DNA of 64,000 nucleotides. Source: Aquimixticola soesokkakensis (lineage in GTDB: Bacteria; Pseudomonadota; Alphaproteobacteria; Rhodobacterales; Rhodobacteraceae). Below the pieces are notes generated by a model. The model made no database searches. It worked only from the letters and a program-made list of their open reading frames with translations, and was not told the DNA's origin. Shown here one piece after another: positions 41,648 through 49,891 of this stretch. A program made the translations under genes and the position numbers. Position 1 is the stretch's first letter. The number at the start of each line of letters is the position of its first letter. Where the stretch lies: positions 1 to 64,000 of the forward strand of contig NZ_FWFS01000006.1 of the NCBI RefSeq assembly GCF_900172375.1. The letters run 5' to 3'.

Positions 41648-42301
41648 ATGGGACGTGCAGGCAAGGTAGATCGGATTTTCACAGGCAAGCAGTTTACAGG
41701 CAAGCTGGCGCTCGCGCTGGCCTTGGTCTTGGGGACAACAGCCTGTACCACGGTGGAAACCGCCACGCGCGGCCTGCCGATTGATACGCCGGTGACGGGC
41801 CTGCAAGCGGGCGCTCAGGCCTATGTCCTGCCCGATTTCAACGTGGCAAAAGTGAATATCACCGTTCCGCGCACACTCGAAGTGTCCGAGGCCGATGCCT
41901 ATTACCCCAAAGCCGATATCGTCTGGCGGGGGGATGCCCTTGGGGACCGCTACGCACAGGTCGAGGCGATCCTTGCCCAAGGCTTGAACGCAGGGGCGGC
42001 GACCCTGTCGGGGCAGCGGGCGGTCATCGTCGATATCACCCTGACGCGCTTTCATTCGCTCACCGAAAAGACCCGCCATTCCATCGGGGGTGATCACAAT
42101 GTGATCTTTGCCATGACCGTGCGCGATGCGCGCAGCGGCGAGGTGCTGATTCCCGCCCATATGGTGGACGGCACACTGAATGCCTTTGGCGGTTTGGACG
42201 CAATCCGCGCCGAGCGTGCAGGGCAGACCCAAAAGGTGCGTATCACGGACCATCTGGCCCAAGTGATCGTGCGCGAATTGACCACGCCCCAGCCGATCTG
42301 A
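41648..42301 (+). CDS. Predicted secreted/lipoprotein, DUF6778-like
   Basis: 217 residues from ATG 41648 (AGGACAGGAG upstream). A hydrophobic N-terminal segment LALALALVLGTTACTTVETA ends in a possible lipobox Cys, though the -3 position is Thr. The mature part is a mixed alpha/beta domain: VPRTLEVSEADAYYPKADIV, DRYAQVEAILAQGLNAGAAT, LTRFHSLTEKTRHSIGGDHN. It ends in a conserved-looking VRITDHLAQVIVRELTTP. I take it as the family of Rhodobacterales proteins named DUF6778. Function unknown. Confidence 0.75.
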   Translation: MGRAGKVDRIFTGKQFTGKLALALALVLGTTACTTVETATRGLPIDTPVTGLQAGAQAYVLPDFNVAKVNITVPRTLEVSEADAYYPKADIVWRGDALGDRYAQVEAILAQGLNAGAATLSGQRAVIVDITLTRFHSLTEKTRHSIGGDHNVIFAMTVRDARSGEVLIPAHMVDGTLNAFGGLDAIRAERAGQTQKVRITDHLAQVIVRELTTPQPI

Positions 42302-42367
42302 GGCGCGGGTCGAACGCACAGAGGTCTTGCCCCTTCCGCCGCCGCACAAACGGCGATATGAGGGGGC

Positions 42368-43576
42368 ATGACCCAAGAGATTTCGCAGGCCGACCTGCCG
42401 ACCATTCGCCTCATGCCCAAAGCCAATGCCCGCGCGATCCGCCACGGCAGCCCTTGGGTATTTGACAACGAACTTGTGACCGACCGCCGCACCAAGGCGC
42501 TCGCTGCGGGCACGATTGCGCGCCTCGAGGACGCTGAGCGCAAGTTCCTCGGCACGGTTGCCGTCAACCCCAACAGCCGTATTTTCGCGCGGATGCTCGA
42601 ACGCGACGAAAGCGTGGTGATCAATCGCGCGTGGCTGGTGGCCAAGTTGAAAATGGCACTCGACCATCGCACGCGCCTGTTTGACAAGCCCTTCTACCGC
42701 CTTGTCCACGCCGAGGCCGATGGCCTTCCGGGGGTGGTGATCGACCGCTTTGGCGATGTTGCCGTGATCCAGCCCAACGCCGCCTGGGCCGAAGCGATGA
42801 TCGAGGATATTGCCGCCGCTTTGGCCGTTGCAACCGACGTGAAAGCCATCGTCAAAAACGGCACGGGCCGCTCGCGCAGCCTTGAGGGGTTGCCTGAGGA
42901 AACCGTTGTTCTCAAAGGCGAGATCACGGGGCCGATTCCCGTTTTGATGAATGGCGCGACCTATATGGCCGATATTCTGGGCGGGCAGAAAACCGGTCTG
43001 TTTTACGACCAGCGCCCCAACCACGCCTTTGTGCAGGGGCTCGTGAAAGATCAAAAAGTCCTCGACGTCTTCTCGCATGTTGGCGGCTTTGCCTTGGCGG
43101 CGCTGGCCGGTGGCGCGAAATCGGCCATTTCGGTCGACAGCTCGCAACCCGCGCTCGATCTGGCCGAACTGGGTGCCAAGGCGATGAAGGCAGGCACGAC
43201 CTTTGCCACCCGCAAGGGCGATGCCTTCGACACGATGGCCGCGCTGGAAACCGAGCGGCGCAAATTCGGCGTGGTGGTCTGCGATCCCCCCGCCTTTGCC
43301 CCGTCGAAACCTGCGCTTGAAAAAGGTTTGCGGGCGTATGAACGCGTGGCGCGGATGTCCTCGGTTCTTGTTGAAGAGGGCGGCTATCTGGTGCTGTGTT
43401 CGTGCAGCCATGCCGCCGATCTGGACGCGTTTCGCACCGCCTGTATCCGTGGCATCGGTCGCGCGGGGCGCACCGCCCAGCTGATCTACACCGGATTCGC
43501 AGGCGCCGATCACCCGCTGATGCCGCAGCTGGCCGAAAGCGGCTATCTCAAGGCGCTTGTGTTCCGGATGCTGTGA
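42368..43576 (+). CDS. Class I SAM-dependent rRNA methyltransferase, RlmI-like
   Basis: 402 residues. N-terminal PUA domain: RLMPKANARAIRHGSPWVFD. Then an EEHD-type linker (RAWLVAKLKMALDHRTRLFD, YRLVHAEADGLPGVVIDRFG). The Rossmann methyltransferase core is KVLDVFSHVGGFALAALAGG (motif I), SVDSSQPALDLAELGAKAMK (II) and VVVCDPPAFAPSKPALEKGL (IV). CSCSHAADLDAF carries the catalytic-type Cys. RlmI makes m5C in 23S rRNA; the exact site here is not provable. Its stop overlaps the start of a PIN gene (TGATG). Confidence 0.92.
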   Translation: MTQEISQADLPTIRLMPKANARAIRHGSPWVFDNELVTDRRTKALAAGTIARLEDAERKFLGTVAVNPNSRIFARMLERDESVVINRAWLVAKLKMALDHRTRLFDKPFYRLVHAEADGLPGVVIDRFGDVAVIQPNAAWAEAMIEDIAAALAVATDVKAIVKNGTGRSRSLEGLPEETVVLKGEITGPIPVLMNGATYMADILGGQKTGLFYDQRPNHAFVQGLVKDQKVLDVFSHVGGFALAALAGGAKSAISVDSSQPALDLAELGAKAMKAGTTFATRKGDAFDTMAALETERRKFGVVVCDPPAFAPSKPALEKGLRAYERVARMSSVLVEEGGYLVLCSCSHAADLDAFRTACIRGIGRAGRTAQLIYTGFAGADHPLMPQLAESGYLKALVFRML

Positions 43577-44127
43577 TGCTGGCCCGCCCCAAACTGCTGC
43601 TTGACGCTTGCGTGCTCTATCCCACCGTGATGCGGGAGATTTTGCTCAAAGTGGCGGGCAGGGGGCTGTTCACGCCGCTCTGGTCCGCGCGAATCCTCGA
43701 GGAATGGGCGCGCGCGGCCCGCAAGATCGGCCCCACGGGGGAAGCCCAGGCGCGCGGCGAGGTCGCCCTTGTGCGCGCCGCTTTTCCCAAGGCCGAAGTG
43801 GCGGTGCACGCCGGTCTGGAAAACCGCCTGCATCTGCCCGACGAGGACGACATCCATGTGCTTGCCGCCGCCATTGCGGGCCACGCCGACGCGATCATCA
43901 CCCTCAACAACAAGGATTTTCCGCGCCACCTGCTTCAGGCCGAAGGGCTGGCGCGGCGTGATCCGGACGGGCTGCTCTGGGAATTCTGGTCCGACGCGCC
44001 CGATCTGGTGAGCGCAGCGGTGGAGGAGGTGCGCGGCGAGGCCGAGCGCCTGTCAGGGCAGGCCTGGACTCCGCGCGCCCTGCTGAAAAAGGCGCGCCTG
44101 CCGCGTCTGGCAAAAGCGATCGGCTAA
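43576..44127 (+). CDS. PIN-domain protein, putative RNase
   Basis: 183 residues. The PIN active-site acids are in place: LLLDACVLYPTVMREIL (Asp near residue 9), a central EEWARAA (Glu), and DIHVLAAAIAGHADAIITLN with the second Asp pair, then NNKDFP. The C-terminal ~60 residues (SAAVEEVRGEAERLSGQAWT) are unlike short VapC toxins, and no antitoxin gene precedes it. The RlmI-like methyltransferase is translationally coupled to it instead. That suggests a role in rRNA/tRNA processing or quality control rather than a classical toxin-antitoxin pair; this is inference. Confidence 0.85.
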   Translation: MLARPKLLLDACVLYPTVMREILLKVAGRGLFTPLWSARILEEWARAARKIGPTGEAQARGEVALVRAAFPKAEVAVHAGLENRLHLPDEDDIHVLAAAIAGHADAIITLNNKDFPRHLLQAEGLARRDPDGLLWEFWSDAPDLVSAAVEEVRGEAERLSGQAWTPRALLKKARLPRLAKAIG

Positions 44128-44804
44128 ACGCCCCATTTGCGCTCGTTGGCGGTGATCGCGGCGATCCGCTCGCCGGTTTTGGGATGGCTCAGCAACCACG
44201 CAGGCGCAGCGCCCGTGGCCCCCGTCAGCCCTTCCAGTTTGCGAAACAGCGACTTTTGCGGCGCTGTGCCGATTCCCGCTTTGATCAACAGAGCCGAAGC
44301 ATAGGCATCGGCCTCATATTCATCGCCGCGCGACAGGCGGGCAGAAATCAGGCGCATCAACCCGTTGACCAGCAGCGGACCGATCCAGGGAACCATCCGC
44401 CCGATCACCATCATCAACCCGACGCGGATCGCATTTTGTCCTGAAAAATCAATCATCCGGCGGCGCGAATGGCCCAAGGCGACATGGCCAAGCTCATGGG
44501 CGATCACCGCCGCAAGCTCATCGGCATCGACCTCGCCTGCAAGGTATTTCTTGTAAAATCCACGGGTGATGAAAATCCGCCCGTCTGGGGCGGCCAAACC
44601 GTTCACCGGCTCGATTTCGTAAATATTGACGGGAATGCGGATCACGTCCAGCGCCTGCGCCAGCGGGGCAAAGGCGCGCTCCAGCCCCGCATCGGCCAAA
44701 GCGGTGGACTGTGCATCCAGCGCCTTGCGGGTCCGCATCACCGAAAAGCGATACATCACAAACCCGTAGGCGATGGCGAGCAAAAGCGGGGCGAGTTTTA
44801 ACAT
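44124..44804 (-). CDS. M48-family membrane metallopeptidase
   Basis: 226 residues. An N-terminal membrane anchor (LAPLLLAIAYGFVMYRF) precedes the zinc site HELGHVALGH (His103, Glu104, His107) and the third-ligand Glu in RGDEYEADAYAS. It also shows the M48 context NGLAAPDGRIFITRGFYKKY. A hydrophobic hairpin lies between (AIRVGLMMVIGRMVPWIGPL). Shorter than HtpX (~290) and without its four helices, it resembles the compact M48 proteins of Rhodobacterales. It overlaps the PIN gene 3' end by 4 bp in convergent direction. Confidence 0.9.
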   Translation of the reverse strand: MLKLAPLLLAIAYGFVMYRFSVMRTRKALDAQSTALADAGLERAFAPLAQALDVIRIPVNIYEIEPVNGLAAPDGRIFITRGFYKKYLAGEVDADELAAVIAHELGHVALGHSRRRMIDFSGQNAIRVGLMMVIGRMVPWIGPLLVNGLMRLISARLSRGDEYEADAYASALLIKAGIGTAPQKSLFRKLEGLTGATGAAPAWLLSHPKTGERIAAITANERKWGV

Positions 44805-44880
44805 GCTCTAGATATGCGCTCTCGCGGTCCCGCTCTCAAGCCCCCGTGTTCGGGGTGCGTGACTTTGCGCGAGCGCCCCA

Positions 44881-46065
44881 CTAGCGCCCCAGTAGTGTCA
44901 TGCCGGTGCTGAGCCCGTCGAGCGTGAGGGGCACCATGCGACCCTCAAAGAGCGCGTGCAGCATCGTGATGGATTGCGTGTAGCGCCAATGATCCTGCGG
45001 GACGGGATTGAGCCACAGATGCGCGGGCCATTGCGCGCGCGCGCGTTCCAGCCAGACGGCGCCGGGTTCCGCGTTCCAATGTTCGCTTGCGCCACCGGCC
45101 ACGGCAATTTCATAGGGCGACATCGACGCATCGCCGACGAAAATACATTTCCAATCGGGCCCATAGGTGCGCAAAAGCTCCATCGTAGGCGTGCGCGCCG
45201 ACCAGCGCCGCGCGTTATCGCGCCACACCCCCTCATAAAGGCAATTGTGGAAATAGAAGAATTCCAGATGTTTGAAGGCATCGCGTGTCGCGCTGAACAG
45301 CTCTTGTACCGCATCGACATGCGCGTCCATAGAGCCGCCAATATCAAAGAACATCAATACTTTGACCGCGTTGCGCCGCTCGGGGCGGGTGCGCACGTCA
45401 AGCCAGCCCTGTTCGGCGGTGGCGCGAATGGTGCCGTCGAGGTCCAGTTCCTGCGCCGCCCCGTCGCGTGCCCAGCGACGCAGCCGTTTCAACGCCAGTT
45501 TCATCGCGCGGCTTGAGAGGTCTTGCGCGCCGTCCAGATCCCGAAACTCGCGCTTGTCCCAGACTTTTACCGCGCGCTGATGGCGGCTGTCGTCCTGACC
45601 GATGCGCACGCCTTCGGGGTTGTACCCATAGGCCCCGAAGGGGGAAGTGCCTGCGGTGCCGATCCATTTCGAGCCGCCTTCGTGACGTTCGTTTTGCTCG
45701 GCCAGACGCTTGCGCAGGCGCTCCATCAGCGCCTCGAACCCGCCGCTTGTGGCAATGTCAGCGCGCTCCTGTGCACTGAGATGCTTTTGGGCCATTTGGG
45801 TAAGCCAGTCGGCGGGCAGATCCATCGCCTCGATCACAGCCGAGTCGGGAATGGCCTCAAGACCTTGAAAGATTTGCGAAAACGCACGGTCAAAGCGATC
45901 AAAATGCCGCTCGTCCTTTACCAGGGCGGTGCGGGCAAAAAAATAGAACGCCTCCCTGTCGTAGCTGACCAGCCCCGCGCGCAACCCCTCCAGAAACCCG
46001 AGGAATTCGCGCAGCGACACCGGCACGCCCGTCTTTCGCAAACCTTCGAAAAACGGCAGGAACAT
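44881..46065 (-). CDS. VWA-domain protein, CoxE-like
   Basis: 394 residues. The N-terminal region FFEGLRKTGVPVSLREFLGF, then DREAFYFFARTALVKDERHF, is typical of CoxE-like proteins. The VWA domain (~residues 225-390) has a MIDAS of the form DIGGSM (DxGxS) in VKVLMFFDIGGSMDAHVDAV and later FVGDASMSPYEI. MoxR ATPases work with such VWA proteins in metal-cofactor insertion or protein-complex remodelling. The MoxR gene is the first of this operon, three genes upstream. A 54-residue membrane protein gene lies only 3 bp before its start. Confidence 0.9.
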   Translation of the reverse strand: MFLPFFEGLRKTGVPVSLREFLGFLEGLRAGLVSYDREAFYFFARTALVKDERHFDRFDRAFSQIFQGLEAIPDSAVIEAMDLPADWLTQMAQKHLSAQERADIATSGGFEALMERLRKRLAEQNERHEGGSKWIGTAGTSPFGAYGYNPEGVRIGQDDSRHQRAVKVWDKREFRDLDGAQDLSSRAMKLALKRLRRWARDGAAQELDLDGTIRATAEQGWLDVRTRPERRNAVKVLMFFDIGGSMDAHVDAVQELFSATRDAFKHLEFFYFHNCLYEGVWRDNARRWSARTPTMELLRTYGPDWKCIFVGDASMSPYEIAVAGGASEHWNAEPGAVWLERARAQWPAHLWLNPVPQDHWRYTQSITMLHALFEGRMVPLTLDGLSTGMTLLGR

Positions 46066-46068
46066 CCG

Positions 46069-46233
46069 TCAGACCGAGCGGTCGAGGATCACAGTGGCAA
46101 ACAGCCCGACGATGGCAAAGCCGATGGCGTAAACGGCGGCATATTGCGCGATATCCAGGGCTGTACCTGTGCGGCGTTTGGCGGTGAAGCCGCCGATGAG
46201 AGCGCCAAGAATGGCAAGCGCGATCACGATCAT
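46069..46233 (-). CDS. 54-residue double-spanning membrane protein
   Basis: The frame runs from ATG 46233 to TGA 46071-46069. The product has two membrane segments separated by a basic loop: MIVIALAILGALIGGFTA, KRRTGTALDIAQ, AAVYAIGFAIVGLFATVIL. It lies 31 bp after the DUF2927 gene and 3 bp before the VWA gene, so it is clearly inside the operon. No family recognised; a small membrane subunit or adaptor for the MoxR/VWA system is possible. Confidence 0.75.
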   Translation of the reverse strand: MIVIALAILGALIGGFTAKRRTGTALDIAQYAAVYAIGFAIVGLFATVILDRSV

Positions 46234-46264
46234 GGGGCGTCCTTTGTCCTGTGTTTCAAAAGGG

Positions 46265-47659
46265 TTAGCGCGACAGATGCGCCAACCTGTGGATTTCGGC
46301 GGCGCTTTCGATCACCTCCGTATCCGAACCAAACCCATAGCGTGCCCACGCCAGACTGTCGAGTTGGACTGCGCGCGCCTCAGTCGAGCGCCCCAGCAGT
46401 GCCAGCGCCTCCGATTTGATCATCAAAAGCGAGGCCAAAAGCGCGCCGTTTTCGGCCTGACGTGCCGCCGGAATGGCCCCGTCCGCCAGATCCAGTGCCG
46501 AACGGGGCTGGCCCGCGGTCAAGGTGAAAGCGGCCAGCTGCATCGCGACTTTGGCGTGGTGCAACTGCGCGTCGGGCAGGCGGTCGAACAGGGCGTCGGC
46601 CTGCAAGAAAGAGGTCAGCGCAAGGTCGGGATCGGAGCCGATCGTCATCCGCCCCAGCACGTAAAGCGAAAATCCCGCGCGGGCGTCACTCCAGCCGTTG
46701 GCCCGCGCAATGGCGGCGGCGCGGCGGGCGGCGGATTTGCGCGACTGCGCATTCGTGGCGGACAGCGCGGTCTGGATTGCCTCGGTCCAATTGGGGGGCG
46801 TGGCCATTGGCGGCGCAACGGGGGCGCTGCCGCCCGCGGGGTTGAGACGTGCCAGAATGGCGGGCAGGGCGGCCGCCACCTGCGCGCGGCTCATACCCGA
46901 GCGCAGCGCAGGGTCGTAGATGGTTTTGAGCACCAGCATGTCGAACCCGGTCAGAACCGAGTGGAAATTATCGTCGTTGAACACCGAATCCGTCAGCCGG
47001 TAGAGATCGTTGAGGGGGCCAAGGCTCTGGGCCAGTTCCTCATGTAGGCAGTCGCGGATTTCCTGCGGGCTGGTATCTTCGGGAATGAAAATGCCCAGAC
47101 GTCCGCGTTCGGTCAGCGCCGTCCATTGCGCGGTCTGCGAGCGGCGGGTCGCAAGGTATTCTTTCCACCCCGATACGTTGGGCGCGACAAAACAGGCCGC
47201 CTGACTGACGTGGCGCTCAAGGGCGGCGTGCGAAATCATCTCGATCGTGATGTCGGCATCGTCGCGCGGTCCCACGCGGGTGATGTCGATGCCCGCCTCG
47301 GCGCGCAACCGGCGCAGCAACCCGTCCAGATCGGGGCCGACCGAGGCCGGAATGCGCGCGCCGGTGACGCGCACGCGCACGGGATGCTCGAAACGGGTGA
47401 GAACCGGCAGGGCGGTGCCGCGCTCGAGGCTGAAGGTCAGTTCCAGAATGTCGCGCGCAATCGTTGCGTTGCTTCGGGTCGGGCGGGCTTGCGCGCGGGC
47501 CTGAAACACTTTCATCGGCGGCAGATCGGGCAGGGCGGCCGCTGCGCGGGTGGTGTTGGGGGGCGACGAGGCCACATCGCCGTCAAATTCGCCGGTCGTG
47601 CCGCAGGCGGCAAGCCACAGGGCCGCGCCCAATCCGGTCAGGAGGTGGCGTTTGCTCAT
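46265..47659 (-). CDS. DUF2927 lipoprotein with C-terminal TPR-like region
   Basis: 464 residues. Lipoprotein signal LLTGLGAALWLAACGTTGEF (lipobox LAAC, Cys19). The DUF2927 domain follows, with TIARDILELTFSLERGTALP, LTRFEHPVRVRV, the Cys pair QAACFVAPNVSGW and EIRDCLHEELAQSLGPLNDL, and SVFNDDNFHSVLTGFDMLVL. HEELAQ resembles a zinc-protease His-Glu pair in form but is not HExxH. From ~300 the sequence turns into Ala-rich helix pairs (ARRAAAIARANGWSDARAGF), TPR-like. The ATG overlaps the stop of the GNAT gene by 4 bp. Function unknown. Confidence 0.85.
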   Translation of the reverse strand: MSKRHLLTGLGAALWLAACGTTGEFDGDVASSPPNTTRAAAALPDLPPMKVFQARAQARPTRSNATIARDILELTFSLERGTALPVLTRFEHPVRVRVTGARIPASVGPDLDGLLRRLRAEAGIDITRVGPRDDADITIEMISHAALERHVSQAACFVAPNVSGWKEYLATRRSQTAQWTALTERGRLGIFIPEDTSPQEIRDCLHEELAQSLGPLNDLYRLTDSVFNDDNFHSVLTGFDMLVLKTIYDPALRSGMSRAQVAAALPAILARLNPAGGSAPVAPPMATPPNWTEAIQTALSATNAQSRKSAARRAAAIARANGWSDARAGFSLYVLGRMTIGSDPDLALTSFLQADALFDRLPDAQLHHAKVAMQLAAFTLTAGQPRSALDLADGAIPAARQAENGALLASLLMIKSEALALLGRSTEARAVQLDSLAWARYGFGSDTEVIESAAEIHRLAHLSR

Positions 47660-48132
47660 GTTGTGGGCCGCGCGTATTTTATGAACGGGGTCAGGGTTGC
47701 AACCTTGTCATAGAGATGGCGGGCCTGCGTGTTGTCCTTAGTGGTCATCCAGTAGACTTGCGGCGCATCGGCAGCGTCAGCGGCGTCATAAACCGCTTGG
47801 ATCAGGGCGCGCGCAGCACCTTTGCCGCGCGCTTGTGGCGTGACCCAGAGGTCTTGCAGGTAGCACACCTGTTTGGGCGTCCAGCCGTGAACGTGAAACA
47901 GATAGTGGACAAGCCCCACGGGGGTGCCATCCGCGTCGCAGGCAAAGATCCCGCGATGCAGGTCAACGCCGCTTGTGTCGGTGAGGCGGGCGAAGGTGGC
48001 CGCGTAGGTTTCAGGGGGCAGGGACGTGTTGTAAAACGCCAGATAGTCCCCCCACATCGCTTCCCAAACGGCGCAGTCGCGGGCGGTGATCGGGCGCAGC
48101 GACAGAGGCGGCTGGACGTGTGTGTCGCTCAT
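47656..48132 (-). CDS. GNAT-family N-acetyltransferase
   Basis: 158 residues. GNAT strand/helix order with LRPITARDCAVWEAMWGDYL, TPVGLVHYLFHVHGW, CYLQDLWVTPQARGKGAARA, the last being the acetyl-CoA pyrophosphate loop (Q/RxxGxG/A), and VYWMTTKDNTQARHLYDKVA. Acceptor unknown. It is squeezed between moxR and the DUF2927 gene with 4-bp overlaps on both sides. Confidence 0.92.
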   Translation of the reverse strand: MSDTHVQPPLSLRPITARDCAVWEAMWGDYLAFYNTSLPPETYAATFARLTDTSGVDLHRGIFACDADGTPVGLVHYLFHVHGWTPKQVCYLQDLWVTPQARGKGAARALIQAVYDAADAADAPQVYWMTTKDNTQARHLYDKVATLTPFIKYARPTT

Positions 48133-48980
48133 CGGGGGCTGTTCCTTTGGCCACGGGCCATAAAGGCGAGGCGTTCGAAAAGCGCCACATCCTGTTCGTT
48201 TTTCAAAAGCGCACCGTGCAGTTTGGGCAGGGCAGTCGCAGCGTCGCGTTTCAGGTCGGCGGGCGCAAGGTCCTCGGCCAACAGCAGTTTGAGCCAGTCG
48301 AGCATTTCCGACGTGGACGGCTTTTTCTTCAGTCCCGCAGTGTCACGGATTTCAAAGAACTGCTCAAGGGCTGCGGCGAGCAGATCGGATTTGATGTCGG
48401 GAAAGTGAACGGCGACGATCCTTGCGAGGGTCTCGGCATCGGGAAAGCGGATGTAGTGGAAAAAACAGCGCCGCAAAAACGCATCCGGCAGATCTTTTTC
48501 GTTATTCGAGGTGATGAGAATAACGGGCCGCTGGCGCGCACGCACCGTCTGGCCCGTCTCGTAGACATGGAATTCCATCCGGTCGAGTTCGGCCAGAAGG
48601 TCATTGGGAAATTCGATGTCGGCCTTGTCGATTTCGTCGATGAGCAGCACCACACGCTGGGGCGCCTCAAAGGCCTGCCACAGTTTTCCCTTGCGAATGT
48701 AGTGGCTTACATCTTCGACGCGGGGGTCGCCCAACTGGCTGTCACGCAGGCGGCTGACCGCGTCATATTCGTAGAGACCCTGCTGGGCGCGGGTGGTCGA
48801 TTTGACCTGCCATTCGATCAACTCCATGCCCATCGCCTGTGCGATCTGGCGCGCAAGTTCTGTCTTGCCGGTGCCCGGCTCGCCTTTGACCAGCAAGGGG
48901 CGCTCCAGCGTTATGGCCGCGTTCACCGCAACCGTCAGGTCGCGCGGCGCCACATAGCTCGAAGTTGAGGAAAATTGCAT
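48129..48980 (-). CDS. MoxR-family AAA+ ATPase
   Basis: 283 residues. Walker A LLVKGEPGTGKTELARQIAQ, Walker B QRVVLLIDEIDKADIEFPND, sensor 1 RPVILITSNNEKDLPDAFLR with the Arg finger, and FFHYIRFPDAETLARIVAVH. It belongs to the MoxR/CoxD-like group that partners VWA proteins. It is first of a five-gene minus-strand operon (moxR, GNAT, DUF2927, 54-residue membrane protein, VWA). Its substrate complex is unknown; no carbon monoxide or methanol dehydrogenase genes are near. Confidence 0.93.
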   Translation of the reverse strand: MQFSSTSSYVAPRDLTVAVNAAITLERPLLVKGEPGTGKTELARQIAQAMGMELIEWQVKSTTRAQQGLYEYDAVSRLRDSQLGDPRVEDVSHYIRKGKLWQAFEAPQRVVLLIDEIDKADIEFPNDLLAELDRMEFHVYETGQTVRARQRPVILITSNNEKDLPDAFLRRCFFHYIRFPDAETLARIVAVHFPDIKSDLLAAALEQFFEIRDTAGLKKKPSTSEMLDWLKLLLAEDLAPADLKRDAATALPKLHGALLKNEQDVALFERLAFMARGQRNSPR

Positions 48981-49193
48981 ATAATTTCAGCACCCTGTCA
49001 TATCACCGCGCTAAATCTATCAGCCTGTCGGAAACCTACAAGGGCACGTGTTCGGGTAGTGACAACCTCGCCTAAAAGCAGTAAACGAGCGCCAATTGTC
49101 GGGGGGCGGACAGGTCCGGTCCTCGGATAACTGGAAGAGAACAGCGGCGTTAATGTCCCGTTCGACATCCGCGTCGCAAAAGGTGAGCAGAGT

Positions 49194-49616
49194 ATGGAAG
49201 CCGAAGTCGTTTTGCCGGAAAATTACCGGCCCACTGATGACGAACCGTTCATGAACGCCCGTCAAACCGAATATTTCCGCCGTAAGTTGCTCGACTGGAA
49301 GGAAGAATTGCAAGACGAAAGCCGGCACACGCTGGAAGGTCTGCAAGATGGCACCCGCAACATTCCCGATGTCGCCGACCGTGCGTCGGAGGAAACCGAC
49401 CGCGCGCTGGAATTGCGCACGCGCGACCGCCAACGCAAACTGGTCACCAAAATCGACGCGGCCCTGCGCCGGATCGAAGAGGGCGAATACGGCTATTGCG
49501 AAGACACCGGCGAGCCGATTTCGCTCAAGCGACTGGATGCCCGCCCCATCGCGACCCTGTCGCTGGAGGCTCAGGAACGCCACGAGCGGCGCGAAAAAGT
49601 GCACCGCGACGACTGA
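49194..49616 (+). CDS. dksA: RNA polymerase-binding protein DksA
   Basis: 140 residues: N-terminal NYRPTDDEPFMNARQTEYFR, the coiled-coil tip with the catalytic Asp-x-x-Asp-like DVADRASEETDRALEL (family DxxDxA), and the C-terminal globular part GYCEDTGEPISLKRLDARPI. E. coli DksA binds zinc through four Cys; here only one remains (GYCEDTG) and the second pair is replaced (ATLSLEAQ). This matches the Cys-poor DksA of Rhodobacter. With ppGpp it would tune rRNA and amino acid promoters. A strong terminator follows. Confidence 0.94.
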   Translation: MEAEVVLPENYRPTDDEPFMNARQTEYFRRKLLDWKEELQDESRHTLEGLQDGTRNIPDVADRASEETDRALELRTRDRQRKLVTKIDAALRRIEEGEYGYCEDTGEPISLKRLDARPIATLSLEAQERHERREKVHRDD

Positions 49617-49771
49617 CCGCGACGACTGGCCCCGGGGACTGCGCCGGGGGCTGCATCCGACGCACTATTTGGCGTGCGCTCTGGCGCGCTGGCCAAAGTG
49701 ACGCCACGCTCTTGTCGAATATCGGGTTTTTGCTGCATTGCAGCATTCCCAGTGTTCCAAAGGTATGATAG

Positions 49772-49802
49772 ACACCGGTGCATGTGTACCGGTGTTTTTT
49801 TG
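49772..49802 (+). terminator. Rho-independent terminator downstream of dksA
   Basis: ACACCGGT (49772-49779), 8-nt loop, ACCGGTGT (49788-49795), then TTTTTTT. It lies 155 bp after the dksA stop. Positions 49617-49771 hold no gene. Confidence 0.9.
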
Positions 49803-49891
49803 TGCCCTGCTGTTTTGCTGCGAGCACTTGACCACCGCCGTCATTCTTTCTGAATTTGTGGTGCCCGACTTTGGCCCTGAAAGGTCTGCCC

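Noticed and set aside
41426-43513. 695-codon minus-strand frame across the DUF6778-like and methyltransferase genes
   Set aside because: It spans two genes and a terminator on the other strand and shows no domain.
43576-44127. Classical VapBC toxin-antitoxin system
   Set aside because: There is no antitoxin gene upstream or downstream; the PIN gene is coupled to a methyltransferase gene instead.
46834-46913. HExxH metalloprotease site in the DUF2927 protein
   Set aside because: The motif reads HEELAQ, lacking the second His of HExxH.
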